Source: Niallia taxi (GTDB lineage: Bacteria > Bacillota > Bacilli > Bacillales > Cytobacillaceae). From it: 64,000 nucleotides of DNA. The notes under the pieces were generated by a model. It was given only the letters and a program-made list of their open reading frames with translations. It ran no database searches and was not told where the DNA came from. How positions within the stretch are numbered: the first letter of the stretch is position 1; each line of letters starts with the position of its first letter. Positions 8,987-17,656 of the stretch are shown one piece after another. Position numbers and translations under genes: made by a program. The stretch is from positions 992,001 to 1,056,000 of the forward strand of contig NZ_CP102590.1 of the NCBI RefSeq assembly GCF_032818155.1, read 5' to 3'.

Positions 8987-9997
8987 TTATTTTGTTTTTG
9001 TTAATAAGTAAAGAAAATAAGGTCCGCCTATCGCTGCTACAACAATCCCAGCTGGTATCGCATTTGGTTGAAAGATCGAACGCCCAACAGTATCCGATAA
9101 GACAAGTATGACCATACCGAGAAGCCCTGCGACAGGAAGAAAATGCTGATGTCTAGGTCCGACTAAACGGCGTGCAAGATGGGGGGCCACGAGCCCTATA
9201 AAGCCAATCCCTCCAACCATTGCTACACTTGCACTGGATAAGGCAACAGCAATTGCTAGCATGCTCAAGCGAGTGCGGAGCACAGAAACACCGAGCCCCA
9301 CCGCCGTACTGTCTCCAAAAGATAAAGCATCTAGCTTTCGTGATTGCAGAATGCCTATAGGGGTCAATATAACAATCCATGGTAGTAGTGCGATAACATG
9401 TATCCAATCCCTGCCCCAAACATTGCCGACTAGCCACCTTGATGCAAATGTGTATGTATCCTCATCAAGACGCAGGGACAGAAACAAGGTGATAGCATTA
9501 AAGCAGGCTGCTATCGCAATCCCGACAAGGATGAGTCGAATTGGCAGTATCCCTTTATAGCGATCATATGTAAGTAAGATGATGATAAATGCCGTCAAGC
9601 ATCCACCAATAAAAGTGAATAATGGAATAAGCAATGCGGCTTTATCGTTCAAGGAATGAAAATAGGTGACAAACATGATTAGCCCAAATGAAGCACCTGC
9701 ATGTAATCCGATAACGCCTGGGTCTGCCAATGGATTCCTTGATACGCCCTGCAGAATTGCACCTGATATACCAAGACCTATGCCTGCCAACATTGTAATG
9801 ATGATGCGAGGCAGGCGATAGTCAAACAGCACAAGTGAGGATTTGTTATCACCAAACCCAAGCAAAGTTCGCACTACTTCAAGTGGTGCAATCCGCAGTG
9901 AGCCTGTATTCAAACTGATTAAAATGACGATAACATTTATAAGAACTAACGCGAGAGCGACTGTAAGGGTTTTAGAGCTGCGTAAGTTTGCTTTCAT
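8987..9997 (-). CDS. FecCD-family iron-siderophore permease (second subunit)
   Basis: 336 residues with about nine to ten membrane helices. FecCD motifs are visible: RLPRIIITMLAGIGLGISG, QGVSRNPLADPGVIGLHAG and GGIGFIGLVAPHLARRLVG, the last being the coupling loop for the ATPase. It forms a heterodimeric channel with the preceding permease. Its ATG directly abuts the stop of that gene (9998-10000), and GGGAGGG is the ribosome site. Role: import of ferric siderophore across the cytoplasmic membrane. Confidence 0.92.
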   Translation of the reverse strand: MKANLRSSKTLTVALALVLINVIVILISLNTGSLRIAPLEVVRTLLGFGDNKSSLVLFDYRLPRIIITMLAGIGLGISGAILQGVSRNPLADPGVIGLHAGASFGLIMFVTYFHSLNDKAALLIPLFTFIGGCLTAFIIILLTYDRYKGILPIRLILVGIAIAACFNAITLFLSLRLDEDTYTFASRWLVGNVWGRDWIHVIALLPWIVILTPIGILQSRKLDALSFGDSTAVGLGVSVLRTRLSMLAIAVALSSASVAMVGGIGFIGLVAPHLARRLVGPRHQHFLPVAGLLGMVILVLSDTVGRSIFQPNAIPAGIVVAAIGGPYFLYLLTKTK

Positions 9998-11032
9998 CTA
10001 TAAATCCCTCCCAACCTTACGTGCTGTATAAAGAAAGAAAGGAACACCTACTGCAGCGACTATTATCCCTATTGCCAATTCTCGCGGAGGATTAACAGTA
10101 CGTGCTCCTAAATCGGCAAGCATTAAGAGAATTGCCCCTAGCAAGGCTGACATTGGAATGATAAAACTATAGTCAGAGCCTACAAGCTTGCGAGCAATAT
10201 GTGGAATAACTAGTCCGATAAATCCGATAGAACCGACAGCCGACACAGATACGCCTGCCAAAATGACTGCGGCAATGATGGATAGGAGTTTAATCAGATT
10301 CACTTTTATGCCGAGATTCATGGCGGTTTCTTCACCTATTGCAATAAGGGATATAGAGCGTCCCATGCTAACAGCCCATATAATTGTGAGCACAATCACA
10401 GGAACTAGCACCTTCAATTGGTCCCATTTAATGCCTGCAACCCCTCCTGCATACCAAAAGGCAAGATCTTGGCTTAAATCGAAGTATATCGCGATGCCTG
10501 CACTTAAAGAGTGCAATAGAGCAGCAATCACTGCTCCTGATACGGTTAATCTCATTGGGGTCAGGCCGCCAGGAACAGAAGCACCCATTATAAAGATTAA
10601 TAGTGTACTAAGGGCAGCCCCAATAAAGGAAAATACCATTAATAGCGAGTAGGAGATGCTCGGAACAAAGGCAAAGCATAGAGTTACAACAAACATCGCT
10701 CCTGCGTTAATGCCAAGTACCCCTGCATCTGCTAAAGGATTACGTGTTACGCCTTGCATAAGTGCTCCGGCAACAGCAAAAGCAGCTCCGACAATGGCAG
10801 CACCAATCACTCTCGGTAGTCGCAGTTCATAAATGATTTGCTGTTCAGTAAGTGAGGAATCATAGTTGAAAATCGCTGTCCAAACATGATGAAAGGTGAT
10901 ATCCTTTGCTCCGAAAGAAACTGCTGTTACTAATGTAACAATTAATCCAGCTAGGAAGAAAATGAATAATAGTAGCCTCCACATGTTGTGTAAACGATTA
11001 TTTAAATGTTTTAGATGAGGGGTTTGCAACAT
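9998..11032 (-). CDS. FecCD-family iron-siderophore permease (first subunit)
   Basis: 344 residues, first gene of the iron operon. It has the same FecCD signatures as its partner (LRLPRVIGAAIVGAAFAVAG, GVTRNPLADAGVLGINAG, GSIGFIGLVIPHIARKLVG). The promoter region carries a clear Fur box 34-58 bp upstream of the start, so expression should rise under iron starvation. No ATP-binding subunit is encoded; B. subtilis importers of this type borrow a shared ATPase (YusV), which is the likely solution here by analogy. Confidence 0.92.
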   Translation of the reverse strand: MLQTPHLKHLNNRLHNMWRLLLFIFFLAGLIVTLVTAVSFGAKDITFHHVWTAIFNYDSSLTEQQIIYELRLPRVIGAAIVGAAFAVAGALMQGVTRNPLADAGVLGINAGAMFVVTLCFAFVPSISYSLLMVFSFIGAALSTLLIFIMGASVPGGLTPMRLTVSGAVIAALLHSLSAGIAIYFDLSQDLAFWYAGGVAGIKWDQLKVLVPVIVLTIIWAVSMGRSISLIAIGEETAMNLGIKVNLIKLLSIIAAVILAGVSVSAVGSIGFIGLVIPHIARKLVGSDYSFIIPMSALLGAILLMLADLGARTVNPPRELAIGIIVAAVGVPFFLYTARKVGRDL

Positions 11033-11065
11033 ATAAGTAGCCTTTTCCTTTTCTTAATTACTAAT

Positions 11066-11090
11066 AATGAAAATCATTATCATTTTCATT
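11066..11090 (-). promoter_or_regulatory. Fur box upstream of the siderophore importer
   Basis: Two 9-bp arms (AATGAAAAT and ATTTTCATT) flank CATTATC. Overlapping 7-1-7 half-site patterns of the TGATAAT-N-ATTATCA type are present. The position just upstream of the first permease gene fits iron-dependent repression. Confidence 0.88.
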
Positions 11091-11181
11091 TCCCTATTAT
11101 ATGGACAATATTTCCGTAACGCAATCTTTTTTTAGTTAATTAAATAGGCTAATAGAATTAAATTTAGGTTGGAGGGGAAAA

Positions 11182-11209
11182 GAAAAAAGAGCTACTCAGC
11201 TCTTTTTTC
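11182..11209. terminator. Terminator after the PepSY/lipoprotein operon
   Basis: Perfect 12-bp arms GAAAAAAGAGCT / AGCTCTTTTTTC with loop ACTC. Located 7 bp past the lipoprotein stop. Confidence 0.85.
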
Positions 11210-11216
11210 TGAAACA

Positions 11217-11693
11217 TTAATGATGGTGCTCATGATTTTCCTCTTGCTTTGGAAGATTCTTCTGTAAGTAGTTTAAATCACCTTCAGAAAGCTCACCAAC
11301 AATAAATTGCTTTTGCGGCATAATGATAGAGTCATTATAGCTTGCATGCACTTTTACATAATAAAGACCATCACTGCTTAAAATCTTTTTTATGCTATAG
11401 ACGCCATTGCCTTGTTTCTCCGCCTCTTCCATAATTCTTTCGGCAGAGCCATCTTGCTTCCATACTTCAAAATGTACATAGTCAGCATTATTAACTTCTT
11501 CGCCATTTTGATGAAGGGTAACTTTTATCTCAGCCACTGCATTTGCTTTTATGGAAGCAGGAAGAGCTATTTCGGCTTCAAGAGATGCTTCTTTTTTATA
11601 AAGGGAAGCGGCATCCTGTTTAAGAAGGGAGCAGGCACTCAACAGCAGGCATATAAAACAAGCTAATAATAGGACTAATAATGTTTTTTTCAC
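11217..11693 (-). CDS. YtkA/FixH-like lipoprotein with His-rich tail
   Basis: About 158 residues. The GTG at 11693 follows AAAGGTGG at 8-nt spacing and gives MKKTLLVLLLACFICLLLSAC, a standard lipoprotein signal; the GTG at 11705 lies inside that ribosome site. The mature part has a beta-sandwich pattern (IKVTLHQNGEEVNNADYVHF, GVYSIKKILSSDGLYYVKVH) like the YtkA/FixH-type domain. The C-terminus ends EENHEHHH, a likely metal-binding tail. It lies 15 bp after the PepSY gene and is probably cotranscribed. A role in copper or other metal handling is inference. Confidence 0.7.
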   Translation of the reverse strand: MKKTLLVLLLACFICLLLSACSLLKQDAASLYKKEASLEAEIALPASIKANAVAEIKVTLHQNGEEVNNADYVHFEVWKQDGSAERIMEEAEKQGNGVYSIKKILSSDGLYYVKVHASYNDSIIMPQKQFIVGELSEGDLNYLQKNLPKQEENHEHHH

Positions 11694-11708
11694 GAAACAA
11701 GCCACCTT

Positions 11709-13082
11709 TTATGCATTTAGAAACCTTTTAGCTTTAGGCATTCTTTGAATAATCAACCAGTCAATAAGCCAAACAAAGATAAGTGATAAGCCTACTAAAG
11801 GAAACAATATTCCTAAAATAATAAGCAGGAAGAGCAGAGGTTTCATATTTTTTATCTTTGGTGCTTTTGGAGCTCCTAATCCTGTGTTAGGCTTGCGTTT
11901 CCACCACATATAAACACCTGTGAAAGCTACTAAAAGAGTACCAAGACAAATAAGGAGGCTAACTAATTGATTAAGGAAGCCGAGTTCTGTTCCTTTATGC
12001 AAAGTAATCCCGACAGCAACTATCTTGCCGATAAGGCCGTAATTATCATAGCGATAATCGGCTAAGACCGCTCCAGTATATTGGTCGATATGGATGGTTG
12101 CTTCATCCTTTGCTTTTGGCGGAAAAGCAGACAGAGTGTAAACACCTTCTTTTGAGGAGGGGAAAATAACAGAATAGCTTGGATGCATTCCCTCCCGCTC
12201 AGCAATTTCGACTATATCGTCAATAGAAACAGGGATGAAGCCTTCAAGCTTTGATTTTGGTACATCCAAAGTTTCAGCAGCCCAAGGGACCTCTGCAATA
12301 TCTTTTGTTTTTATATTAGATGTCGGTGCAGCTCCAACCCACACAGATGGAGGATAGCCTTCTCCTGTATTTGTTACTAAAGCTTGAAAGTTTGTTCCCC
12401 AAAATCCTGACCAAGGCAACCCAGTCAAAATAAGAAATAACAACCCACCTGTAACCCAAAAAGCAGGTACAGCATGTAGATCTCTTCTAAGGACCCTGCT
12501 GCCTTTTGTATACCGTGGTATAAGGGTACCTGCAAAGCTTCTCTTCTTTTGCGGAAACCATAAGTAAATTCCAGTTACAATTAATACAATTGCCCAGCAA
12601 GCGGCAAGTTCTACTATTCTATCACCAGTGGTACCTGCCATTAATTCACCATGAATTTCTTCTATTAAATCCATAACTCGATTATTGCTGTTTAATTCAC
12701 CGAGTATACTACCATTGTATGGGTCAATAAAAACTGTCAATGACTCGGTTTGGTAGGTGATATTTACTTCACTTGAACGAGTTGCTTGTTCTCCAGGACG
12801 ATAGCTTGTAACCTCTGCTCCAGCGTAATGATTTGTCACAATATCAAGCTGTTCAGACGGAGCTATTCGCTCTTTCTGCTGTTTAACTTCGTAAAAATCC
12901 TGATAAAGCATCTGTTCAATTTGTGGCTTAAATAAGTATACAGAGCCAGTGATTGCAAGAATAATTAAAAATGGCGCGAAAATTATCCCAGCATAAAAAT
13001 GCCATCTCCATATTGCTTTATAGAGAGCGGCTTGTTTTTTCTTCTGATCTTGAGTTTGCTTGTCAACAGTCGCAGGCTCCAC
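11709..13082 (-). CDS. PepSY-associated membrane protein (possible siderophore/haem reductase)
   Basis: About 457 residues with at least five membrane helices: an N-terminal one at WRWHFYAGIIFAPFLIIL, others near WAIVLIVTGIYLWFP, GGLLFLILTGLPWSGFWG and LGTLLVAFTGVYMWW, and a C-terminal hydrophobic pair. An external PepSY-like region ends with IDQYTGAVLADYRYD. Conserved membrane-edge histidines (WRWH, EIHG, LHAVP, LHKG) match a family that includes ferri-siderophore reductases such as FoxB/FhuF-like partners. GTG at 13082 has GAGGAAG upstream; ATG at 13097 is too close to AAAGGA. It lies next to the siderophore importer, but in its own operon. Confidence 0.75.
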   Translation of the reverse strand: MEPATVDKQTQDQKKKQAALYKAIWRWHFYAGIIFAPFLIILAITGSVYLFKPQIEQMLYQDFYEVKQQKERIAPSEQLDIVTNHYAGAEVTSYRPGEQATRSSEVNITYQTESLTVFIDPYNGSILGELNSNNRVMDLIEEIHGELMAGTTGDRIVELAACWAIVLIVTGIYLWFPQKKRSFAGTLIPRYTKGSRVLRRDLHAVPAFWVTGGLLFLILTGLPWSGFWGTNFQALVTNTGEGYPPSVWVGAAPTSNIKTKDIAEVPWAAETLDVPKSKLEGFIPVSIDDIVEIAEREGMHPSYSVIFPSSKEGVYTLSAFPPKAKDEATIHIDQYTGAVLADYRYDNYGLIGKIVAVGITLHKGTELGFLNQLVSLLICLGTLLVAFTGVYMWWKRKPNTGLGAPKAPKIKNMKPLLFLLIILGILFPLVGLSLIFVWLIDWLIIQRMPKAKRFLNA

Positions 13083-13122
13083 TCTTATCTTCCTCATTCC
13101 TTTAAATTAAGTAGTTAGTTAG

Positions 13123-13139
13123 CTTAAAGCTATCTTAAA
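13123..13139 (-). promoter_or_regulatory. Candidate response-regulator direct repeat
   Basis: On the minus strand TTTAAG-N5-TTTAAG forms a direct repeat with 11-bp period, about 40 bp upstream of the PepSY gene start. This spacing suits an OmpR/PhoB-family regulator. The promoter itself was not resolved. Confidence 0.35.
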
Positions 13140-13343
13140 ATATATCGGATTACTTAGTAGTTTTGTTAAGAATTCTATATATCCTTCAAGCTAGAAGTAT
13201 AGTATAGAGAGCAGATTTATCACCATATTATATACAGAATTTACAAAATCTTAAAACATGGATAAGGATTTTTATCTTATAATGAACTTAATTCCTAATT
13301 TCAGCATGTCTTGTTCGACCTTCCATTGAACAAACAACAGTAG

Positions 13344-13376
13344 AAAACCACCGGACAAACGTGCGGTGGTTTTTTT
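13344..13376. terminator. Terminator after ppx
   Basis: Stem AAAACCACCG / CGGTGGTTTT with a 10-base loop lies immediately beyond the ppx stop; T runs occur on both strands. Confidence 0.75.
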
Positions 13377-14297
13377 CTAAGAGGCATTATTCGTTTTTTC
13401 AAGCAAGTCATAAATGAACCCATCTCTAACTGATTGAGTGCAATAAGCAAAGTAGGGAGACTTGGTCATTTCCATTAAAGTAGAGATAATTTGGATGGCT
13501 GGTATGATAATATCTTTCCTTTTTTTAGATAAGCCTTTAATATCAGAACGCTCCGTCACACTTAAGGAGGATAATTCTTTGAATACATTGTCGATATCTT
13601 CTATTGACATATTTAAAGAGTTTTTCTTATCTTTCGCTTTATGTATACGGGATAGATTTTTAGCACTGCCACCAATTCCAATAACAGGAAGTCCAGCTGC
13701 AGATAACCACGGAAGTGTTTGCAGTTGTTCAGACAGATAAGCTTGTAGGTTATCAATTTGCTCTGCTGTGACTATCTCACCTTTTGTGAATTTTTCATTT
13801 AAGTTAACTGCACCGAATGGGAAGCTGTAATACTCAATTAATTGGCGATTTCGGAATAAAGTGATTTCAGTGCTTCCTCCACCAATATCAATGGTAATAC
13901 CATCCTGCAGGTCGATTGCTTGAATGATGCCAAGATAACCAAAATAGGCTTCTTCATAGCCGCTTAAAATAGAAAATGGAATAGCTGTTTTCTGTTGGAT
14001 TTCTGCTAAAACCTCTTCCTGGTTAGCAGCATTCCGAATCACGGCAGTGGCAAAGCCAATCATTCTGCTTACGCCATTTTCTGCGCCGATTTTTTGGAAG
14101 TCTTGTAAAATTTGTAATGTTAAGTCTATGCCTTCCCTTGTGATATTTCCTTGCTTATCTATGTAACTGATAAGTCTTGCAGCTACTTTAACTCGCTTTA
14201 CTTCCTCTGTATGAACAGAATTGTTTTCAATGTTATAGATAGCAAATTGAATCGAATTAGATCCGAGGTCTATGATAGCAATTGAATTCTCTTTCAA
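13377..14297 (-). CDS. ppx: Exopolyphosphatase, Ppx/GppA family
   Basis: 306 residues, the short two-lobed form without the C-terminal HD domain of E. coli Ppx. It releases orthophosphate from polyphosphate chains or removes a phosphate from pppGpp. Visible are the ASKHA motif IAIIDLGSNSIQFAIY at the N-terminus, the catalytic-site GYEEAYFG, and DIGGGSTEITLF. TTG start with AAGGAGGA 9-10 nt upstream. Divergent from ppk, so polyphosphate synthesis and breakdown share one intergenic control region. Confidence 0.9.
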   Translation of the reverse strand: MKENSIAIIDLGSNSIQFAIYNIENNSVHTEEVKRVKVAARLISYIDKQGNITREGIDLTLQILQDFQKIGAENGVSRMIGFATAVIRNAANQEEVLAEIQQKTAIPFSILSGYEEAYFGYLGIIQAIDLQDGITIDIGGGSTEITLFRNRQLIEYYSFPFGAVNLNEKFTKGEIVTAEQIDNLQAYLSEQLQTLPWLSAAGLPVIGIGGSAKNLSRIHKAKDKKNSLNMSIEDIDNVFKELSSLSVTERSDIKGLSKKRKDIIIPAIQIISTLMEMTKSPYFAYCTQSVRDGFIYDLLEKTNNAS

Positions 14298-14423
14298 TTA
14301 TCGAATCCTCCTTATGTAAATGGTGATATGTATATCTTATAAGAAAATGTAAAGAAAAAATATTAAGCTTTTGTAAAGTCATCTAACCATTGTACCCTAT
14401 AGTATAAAAACTTAATCTTACGA

Positions 14424-14496
14424 GCTACACATCTGCATATTTCTACAAAAATTTACAAAAATTTTACAAAGTAATCAGATGTACACATGTTATGCT
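14424..14496 (+). promoter_or_regulatory. Pho-box-like repeats and promoter of ppk
   Basis: Direct repeats TCTACA (14442-14447), TTTACA (14452-14457) and TTTACA (14463-14468) occur with 10-11 bp period, and a weaker GCTACA lies at 14424. An extended -10 (TG then TATGCT, 14491-14496) follows about 22 bp later. Tandem TT(A/C/T)ACA with about 5-bp gaps is the PhoP box pattern of Bacillus. TTTACA also appears on the minus strand at 14349-14354 and 14372-14377, toward ppx. Confidence 0.6.
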
Positions 14497-14537
14497 ATTA
14501 ATAGAATATTAGCAATAATCGTTAAGGGGATGTAATA

Positions 14538-16760
14538 ATGCAAACTCATCAAGAGAATTGGAACACCGTTAATTTAGATAATCCTTCCTATTACAATAAT
14601 CGAGAGTTAAGCTGGCTCGATTTCAATAGTCGAGTGCTTGAAGAAGCGGTGGATGACCAAAATGCCTTATTGGAAAGGTATAAATTTTTATCAATTTTTA
14701 GTTCAAATCTGGATGAGTTTTTCATGGTACGTGTTGCTGGACTCCTGGATCAAGTGAAGGCTGGGTTTAATAAACCTGAGAATAAGGCGGGGCTTACTCC
14801 TAAAGAACAGTTGAGTGCTATTTCTGAAAAAGCGCGTTTGCTAGTAAAAAGTCAAGATAAAATATACAGTGATTTGTCCAGCTTATTAGAAGAAGAAGGC
14901 GTACGCATCATTTCCATCGATGAGATTTCCTCGAAGGAAATGTCGATTTTGGAAAACTTTTTTGATGAACAAGTTTACCCGGTGTTGACTCCAATGGCAA
15001 TAGACGCGTATCGTCCCTTCCCAATGCTGTTAAATAAATCCTTAAACTTAGCGGTAGTTATCGAAGAAAAATCGTTAGAAAAAAGGAAGGAATTAGAACT
15101 TGATGGCAATTTAGTGATTGTGCAAGTTCCTGCAGTAATTGGCCGTTTTGTAGAGATTCCACAAAAGGGGCAGGAAAGAAAATTTGTTTTGTTAGAAGAA
15201 GTTATTTCTCGTTTTATTGAGAAGTTATTTACAGGATTTAAAGTGAAATCTGTGACATCATTTCGGATCACCCGTAATGCTGACTTAACAATACATGAGG
15301 ATGAAGCAGAAGATTTACTGCAGGAAATTGAGGAAGAATTGAAGAAGCGGAAAAGGGGAGCAGCAGTCCGCTTAGAATATCAGCAGCAGCACAGCAGTCA
15401 AGAGGTGATTGATTACCTTAGACAGGTGCTTGAAATTCATTCAAAAGACGTTTTTGATGTACAAGCTCCTTTAGACTTAACATTCCTGTTTTCGTTTTGC
15501 AAAAAAATCGAAGCAACACATGAGCATATTGCAGCAAGAACATTTATTCCACAGCCGCCAATCGACTTGGAAGGGGAAGGAACTATATTCGAGAAGATTG
15601 CAAAGCAGGACGTTTTGCTGCATCATCCATATGAGTCATTCGAACCAGTTATAGAATTCATGTCACAGGCAGCAGATGATGAAAATGTATTGGCAATTAA
15701 GCAAACCTTGTACAGAGTGAGCGGTGATTCCCCGATTATTGAAAGTCTTAAACGAGCAGCAGAGAACGGCAAGCAGGTAACGGTTTTAGTTGAGCTAAAG
15801 GCGCGGTTTGATGAGGAAAATAATGTTCAATGGGCGAGGGAATTGGAGCAAGCTGGCTGTCATGTAATTTATGGGATGACCTATTTGAAAACACATAGCA
15901 AAATTACGCTCGTTATCCGCAGAGAAAAAGGCAGGGTTCAAAGTTATGTCCATTTAGGGACAGGCAATTACAATGATGCCACGGCAAGAATCTACACAGA
16001 CATGGGATTGCTGACATGTAATGAAAAAATAGGCACTGACGCGATTAATTTCTTTAATTATTTGAGCGGGTATATGGAAAGACCGTCCTATGAACATTTA
16101 TCTGTCTCACCATTTGGAATTCGTGATACGTTTATTGAGTTAATTGATAAGGAAATGGACTATCATAAAAAGCATCAGAATGGTAGAATCATAGCAAAAA
16201 TGAACTCCTTGACAGATAAAATAATTATTAAGAAATTATATGAAGCATCGATTGCTGGAGTAAAGATCGATCTTATCATCAGAGGAGTTTGCTGCTTAAA
16301 ACCTGGTATTAAAGGGGTCAGTGAAAATATAAGAGTTCGAAGCATTGTGGGAGCATTCTTAGAACATACGAGAATCTTTTATTTTCATCAAAACGGTGCA
16401 GAGAATGTATCTTTATCTTCGGCTGATTGGATGACAAGAAACATGGAAAATCGTGTGGAAATACTTTTCCCAATATTAGAAAAACATATAAAAGATAGAA
16501 TTCATGACTGTTTGCTTTTAATGCTGAAAGATAACTGTAAAGCACGTGAACAGGACAGTAATGGAAGATATCGTTATATACAGAGAAACGATAACCAGAA
16601 ACAGATAAACAGTCAAAAAATACTCTGTGAAGAAGCAATCCAATATAGAACGAAACTAATGACAGCAAACTTGAATTCAGTTAAAAAATCTAAATTCTTT
16701 AATTTTACAGAATTCTCTTTGTTTCGCCTTAAAGCCTTTGTTCCTATATTTAAAAAATAA
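14538..16760 (+). CDS. ppk: Polyphosphate kinase 1
   Basis: 740 residues, full-length PPK1. It polymerises the gamma-phosphate of ATP into polyphosphate through a phosphohistidine intermediate. The N-terminal domain begins YYNNRELSWLDFNSRVLEEA; the catalytic core shows DENVLAIKQTLYRVSGDSPI, the active-site His in YLKTHSKITLV, and HLGTGNYNDATARIYTDMGL. The C-terminus has about 50 extra residues after the last core motif (FPILEKHIKDRI). ATG with AAGGGGA at 8-nt spacing. Likely phosphate-starvation regulated, given the repeats upstream. Confidence 0.95.
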   Translation: MQTHQENWNTVNLDNPSYYNNRELSWLDFNSRVLEEAVDDQNALLERYKFLSIFSSNLDEFFMVRVAGLLDQVKAGFNKPENKAGLTPKEQLSAISEKARLLVKSQDKIYSDLSSLLEEEGVRIISIDEISSKEMSILENFFDEQVYPVLTPMAIDAYRPFPMLLNKSLNLAVVIEEKSLEKRKELELDGNLVIVQVPAVIGRFVEIPQKGQERKFVLLEEVISRFIEKLFTGFKVKSVTSFRITRNADLTIHEDEAEDLLQEIEEELKKRKRGAAVRLEYQQQHSSQEVIDYLRQVLEIHSKDVFDVQAPLDLTFLFSFCKKIEATHEHIAARTFIPQPPIDLEGEGTIFEKIAKQDVLLHHPYESFEPVIEFMSQAADDENVLAIKQTLYRVSGDSPIIESLKRAAENGKQVTVLVELKARFDEENNVQWARELEQAGCHVIYGMTYLKTHSKITLVIRREKGRVQSYVHLGTGNYNDATARIYTDMGLLTCNEKIGTDAINFFNYLSGYMERPSYEHLSVSPFGIRDTFIELIDKEMDYHKKHQNGRIIAKMNSLTDKIIIKKLYEASIAGVKIDLIIRGVCCLKPGIKGVSENIRVRSIVGAFLEHTRIFYFHQNGAENVSLSSADWMTRNMENRVEILFPILEKHIKDRIHDCLLLMLKDNCKAREQDSNGRYRYIQRNDNQKQINSQKILCEEAIQYRTKLMTANLNSVKKSKFFNFTEFSLFRLKAFVPIFKK

Positions 16761-16770
16761 TCTTTTACCG

Positions 16771-16803
16771 AGCATTCCTTCGAATAGAAGGAATGCTTTT
16801 TTA
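16771..16803 (+). terminator. Terminator of ppk
   Basis: Perfect 11-bp arms AGCATTCCTTC / GAAGGAATGCT and a T run. Confidence 0.9.
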
Positions 16804-16907
16804 CTGATTAAACAATAAAAATAAATTTAAAAACAATATTAATTTATTGTAAAACGATAAAACTTGTGGTAAATTAAACACATAATTAATGAGTGAGGTG
16901 TATTTTT

Positions 16908-17390
16908 GTGAACCAAGTGTCCACGCTGTTTTTAAAGATAGCTGTTATTTTTATTGGTCTACCCATTTTGGCATTATGTGTCTTTGTTGTTCCAGAAATT
17001 GGGAGATATGCAGGAGAGCTGCTTTCAAATATAACTTATATAAAATATCTTGTTATTAGCTTTTTTTATGTTTCTGCCATTCCTTTTTTTATTGCGCTTT
17101 ATCAAGCATTCAAGCTGCTAATTTTTATCGACAAGAATAAAGCCTTTTCGGAGTTATCTGTGAAAGCTTTAAAGGTAATTAAATACTGCGCAATTATCAT
17201 TAGTGGACTGTTTGTTATCGCAATGCCGCTCTTTTATTTCATGGCTGATGCAGATGATGCGCCTGGAGTTATTATTATTGGTTTGGTAATCATCTTTGCT
17301 TCTATGATAATTGCGGTATTCGCAGCAGTGCTTCAGAGGCTTTTACAAGAAGCTATTGAAATAAAATCAGAAAATGATCTAACGGTCTGA
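16908..17390 (+). CDS. yoaS: DUF2975 membrane protein (YoaS-like)
   Basis: About 160 residues with four predicted helices, for example KIAVIFIGLPILALCVFVVP at the N-terminus and IIIGLVIIFASMIIAVFAAV near the end, the DUF2975 layout. The GTG at 16908 has GTGAGGTG 7 nt upstream; the GTG at 16893 is inside that site. A 10-bp gap leads to a small Cro/CI-type regulator, the usual partner of DUF2975 proteins. The gene trio here matches the order yoaS-yozG-yoaT known in B. subtilis. Biochemical role unknown. Confidence 0.8.
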   Translation: MNQVSTLFLKIAVIFIGLPILALCVFVVPEIGRYAGELLSNITYIKYLVISFFYVSAIPFFIALYQAFKLLIFIDKNKAFSELSVKALKVIKYCAIIISGLFVIAMPLFYFMADADDAPGVIIIGLVIIFASMIIAVFAAVLQRLLQEAIEIKSENDLTV

Positions 17391-17400
17391 GGTGAAAACA

Positions 17401-17622
17401 ATGGCGATAATAATAAATGTTGATGTAATGCTGGCTAAACGGAAGATGAGTGTAACAGAGCTTTCAGAAAGGGTTGGCATAACAATGGCTAATTTGTCGA
17501 TATTGAAAAACGGCAAGGCAAAAGCAATTCGCTTATCAACTTTAGATGCGATTTGCAAGGCTCTCGATTGCCAGCCTGGCGATATTTTAGAATACAAAGA
17601 TGAAGATGTGACAGAAGAGTAA
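17401..17622 (+). CDS. yozG: Small Cro/CI-type DNA-binding protein (YozG-like)
   Basis: 73 residues, nearly all helix-turn-helix: MSVTELSERVGITMANLSIL (about 16-35) and LSTLDAICKALDCQPGDILEY. This is the short XRE form that pairs with DUF2975 proteins. ATG with GAGGTG at 7-nt spacing. It lies between the two membrane-protein genes and probably autoregulates the operon. No ligand-binding part is present. Confidence 0.88.
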   Translation: MAIIINVDVMLAKRKMSVTELSERVGITMANLSILKNGKAKAIRLSTLDAICKALDCQPGDILEYKDEDVTEE

Positions 17623-17656
17623 TAGGTTATGAACTAAACTAATAGGAGGCTTTGCC

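Noticed and set aside
13477..13740. Plus-strand frames opposite ppx and other large genes as extra genes
   Set aside because: They lack ribosome sites and mirror strong coding frames, so they are shadows.
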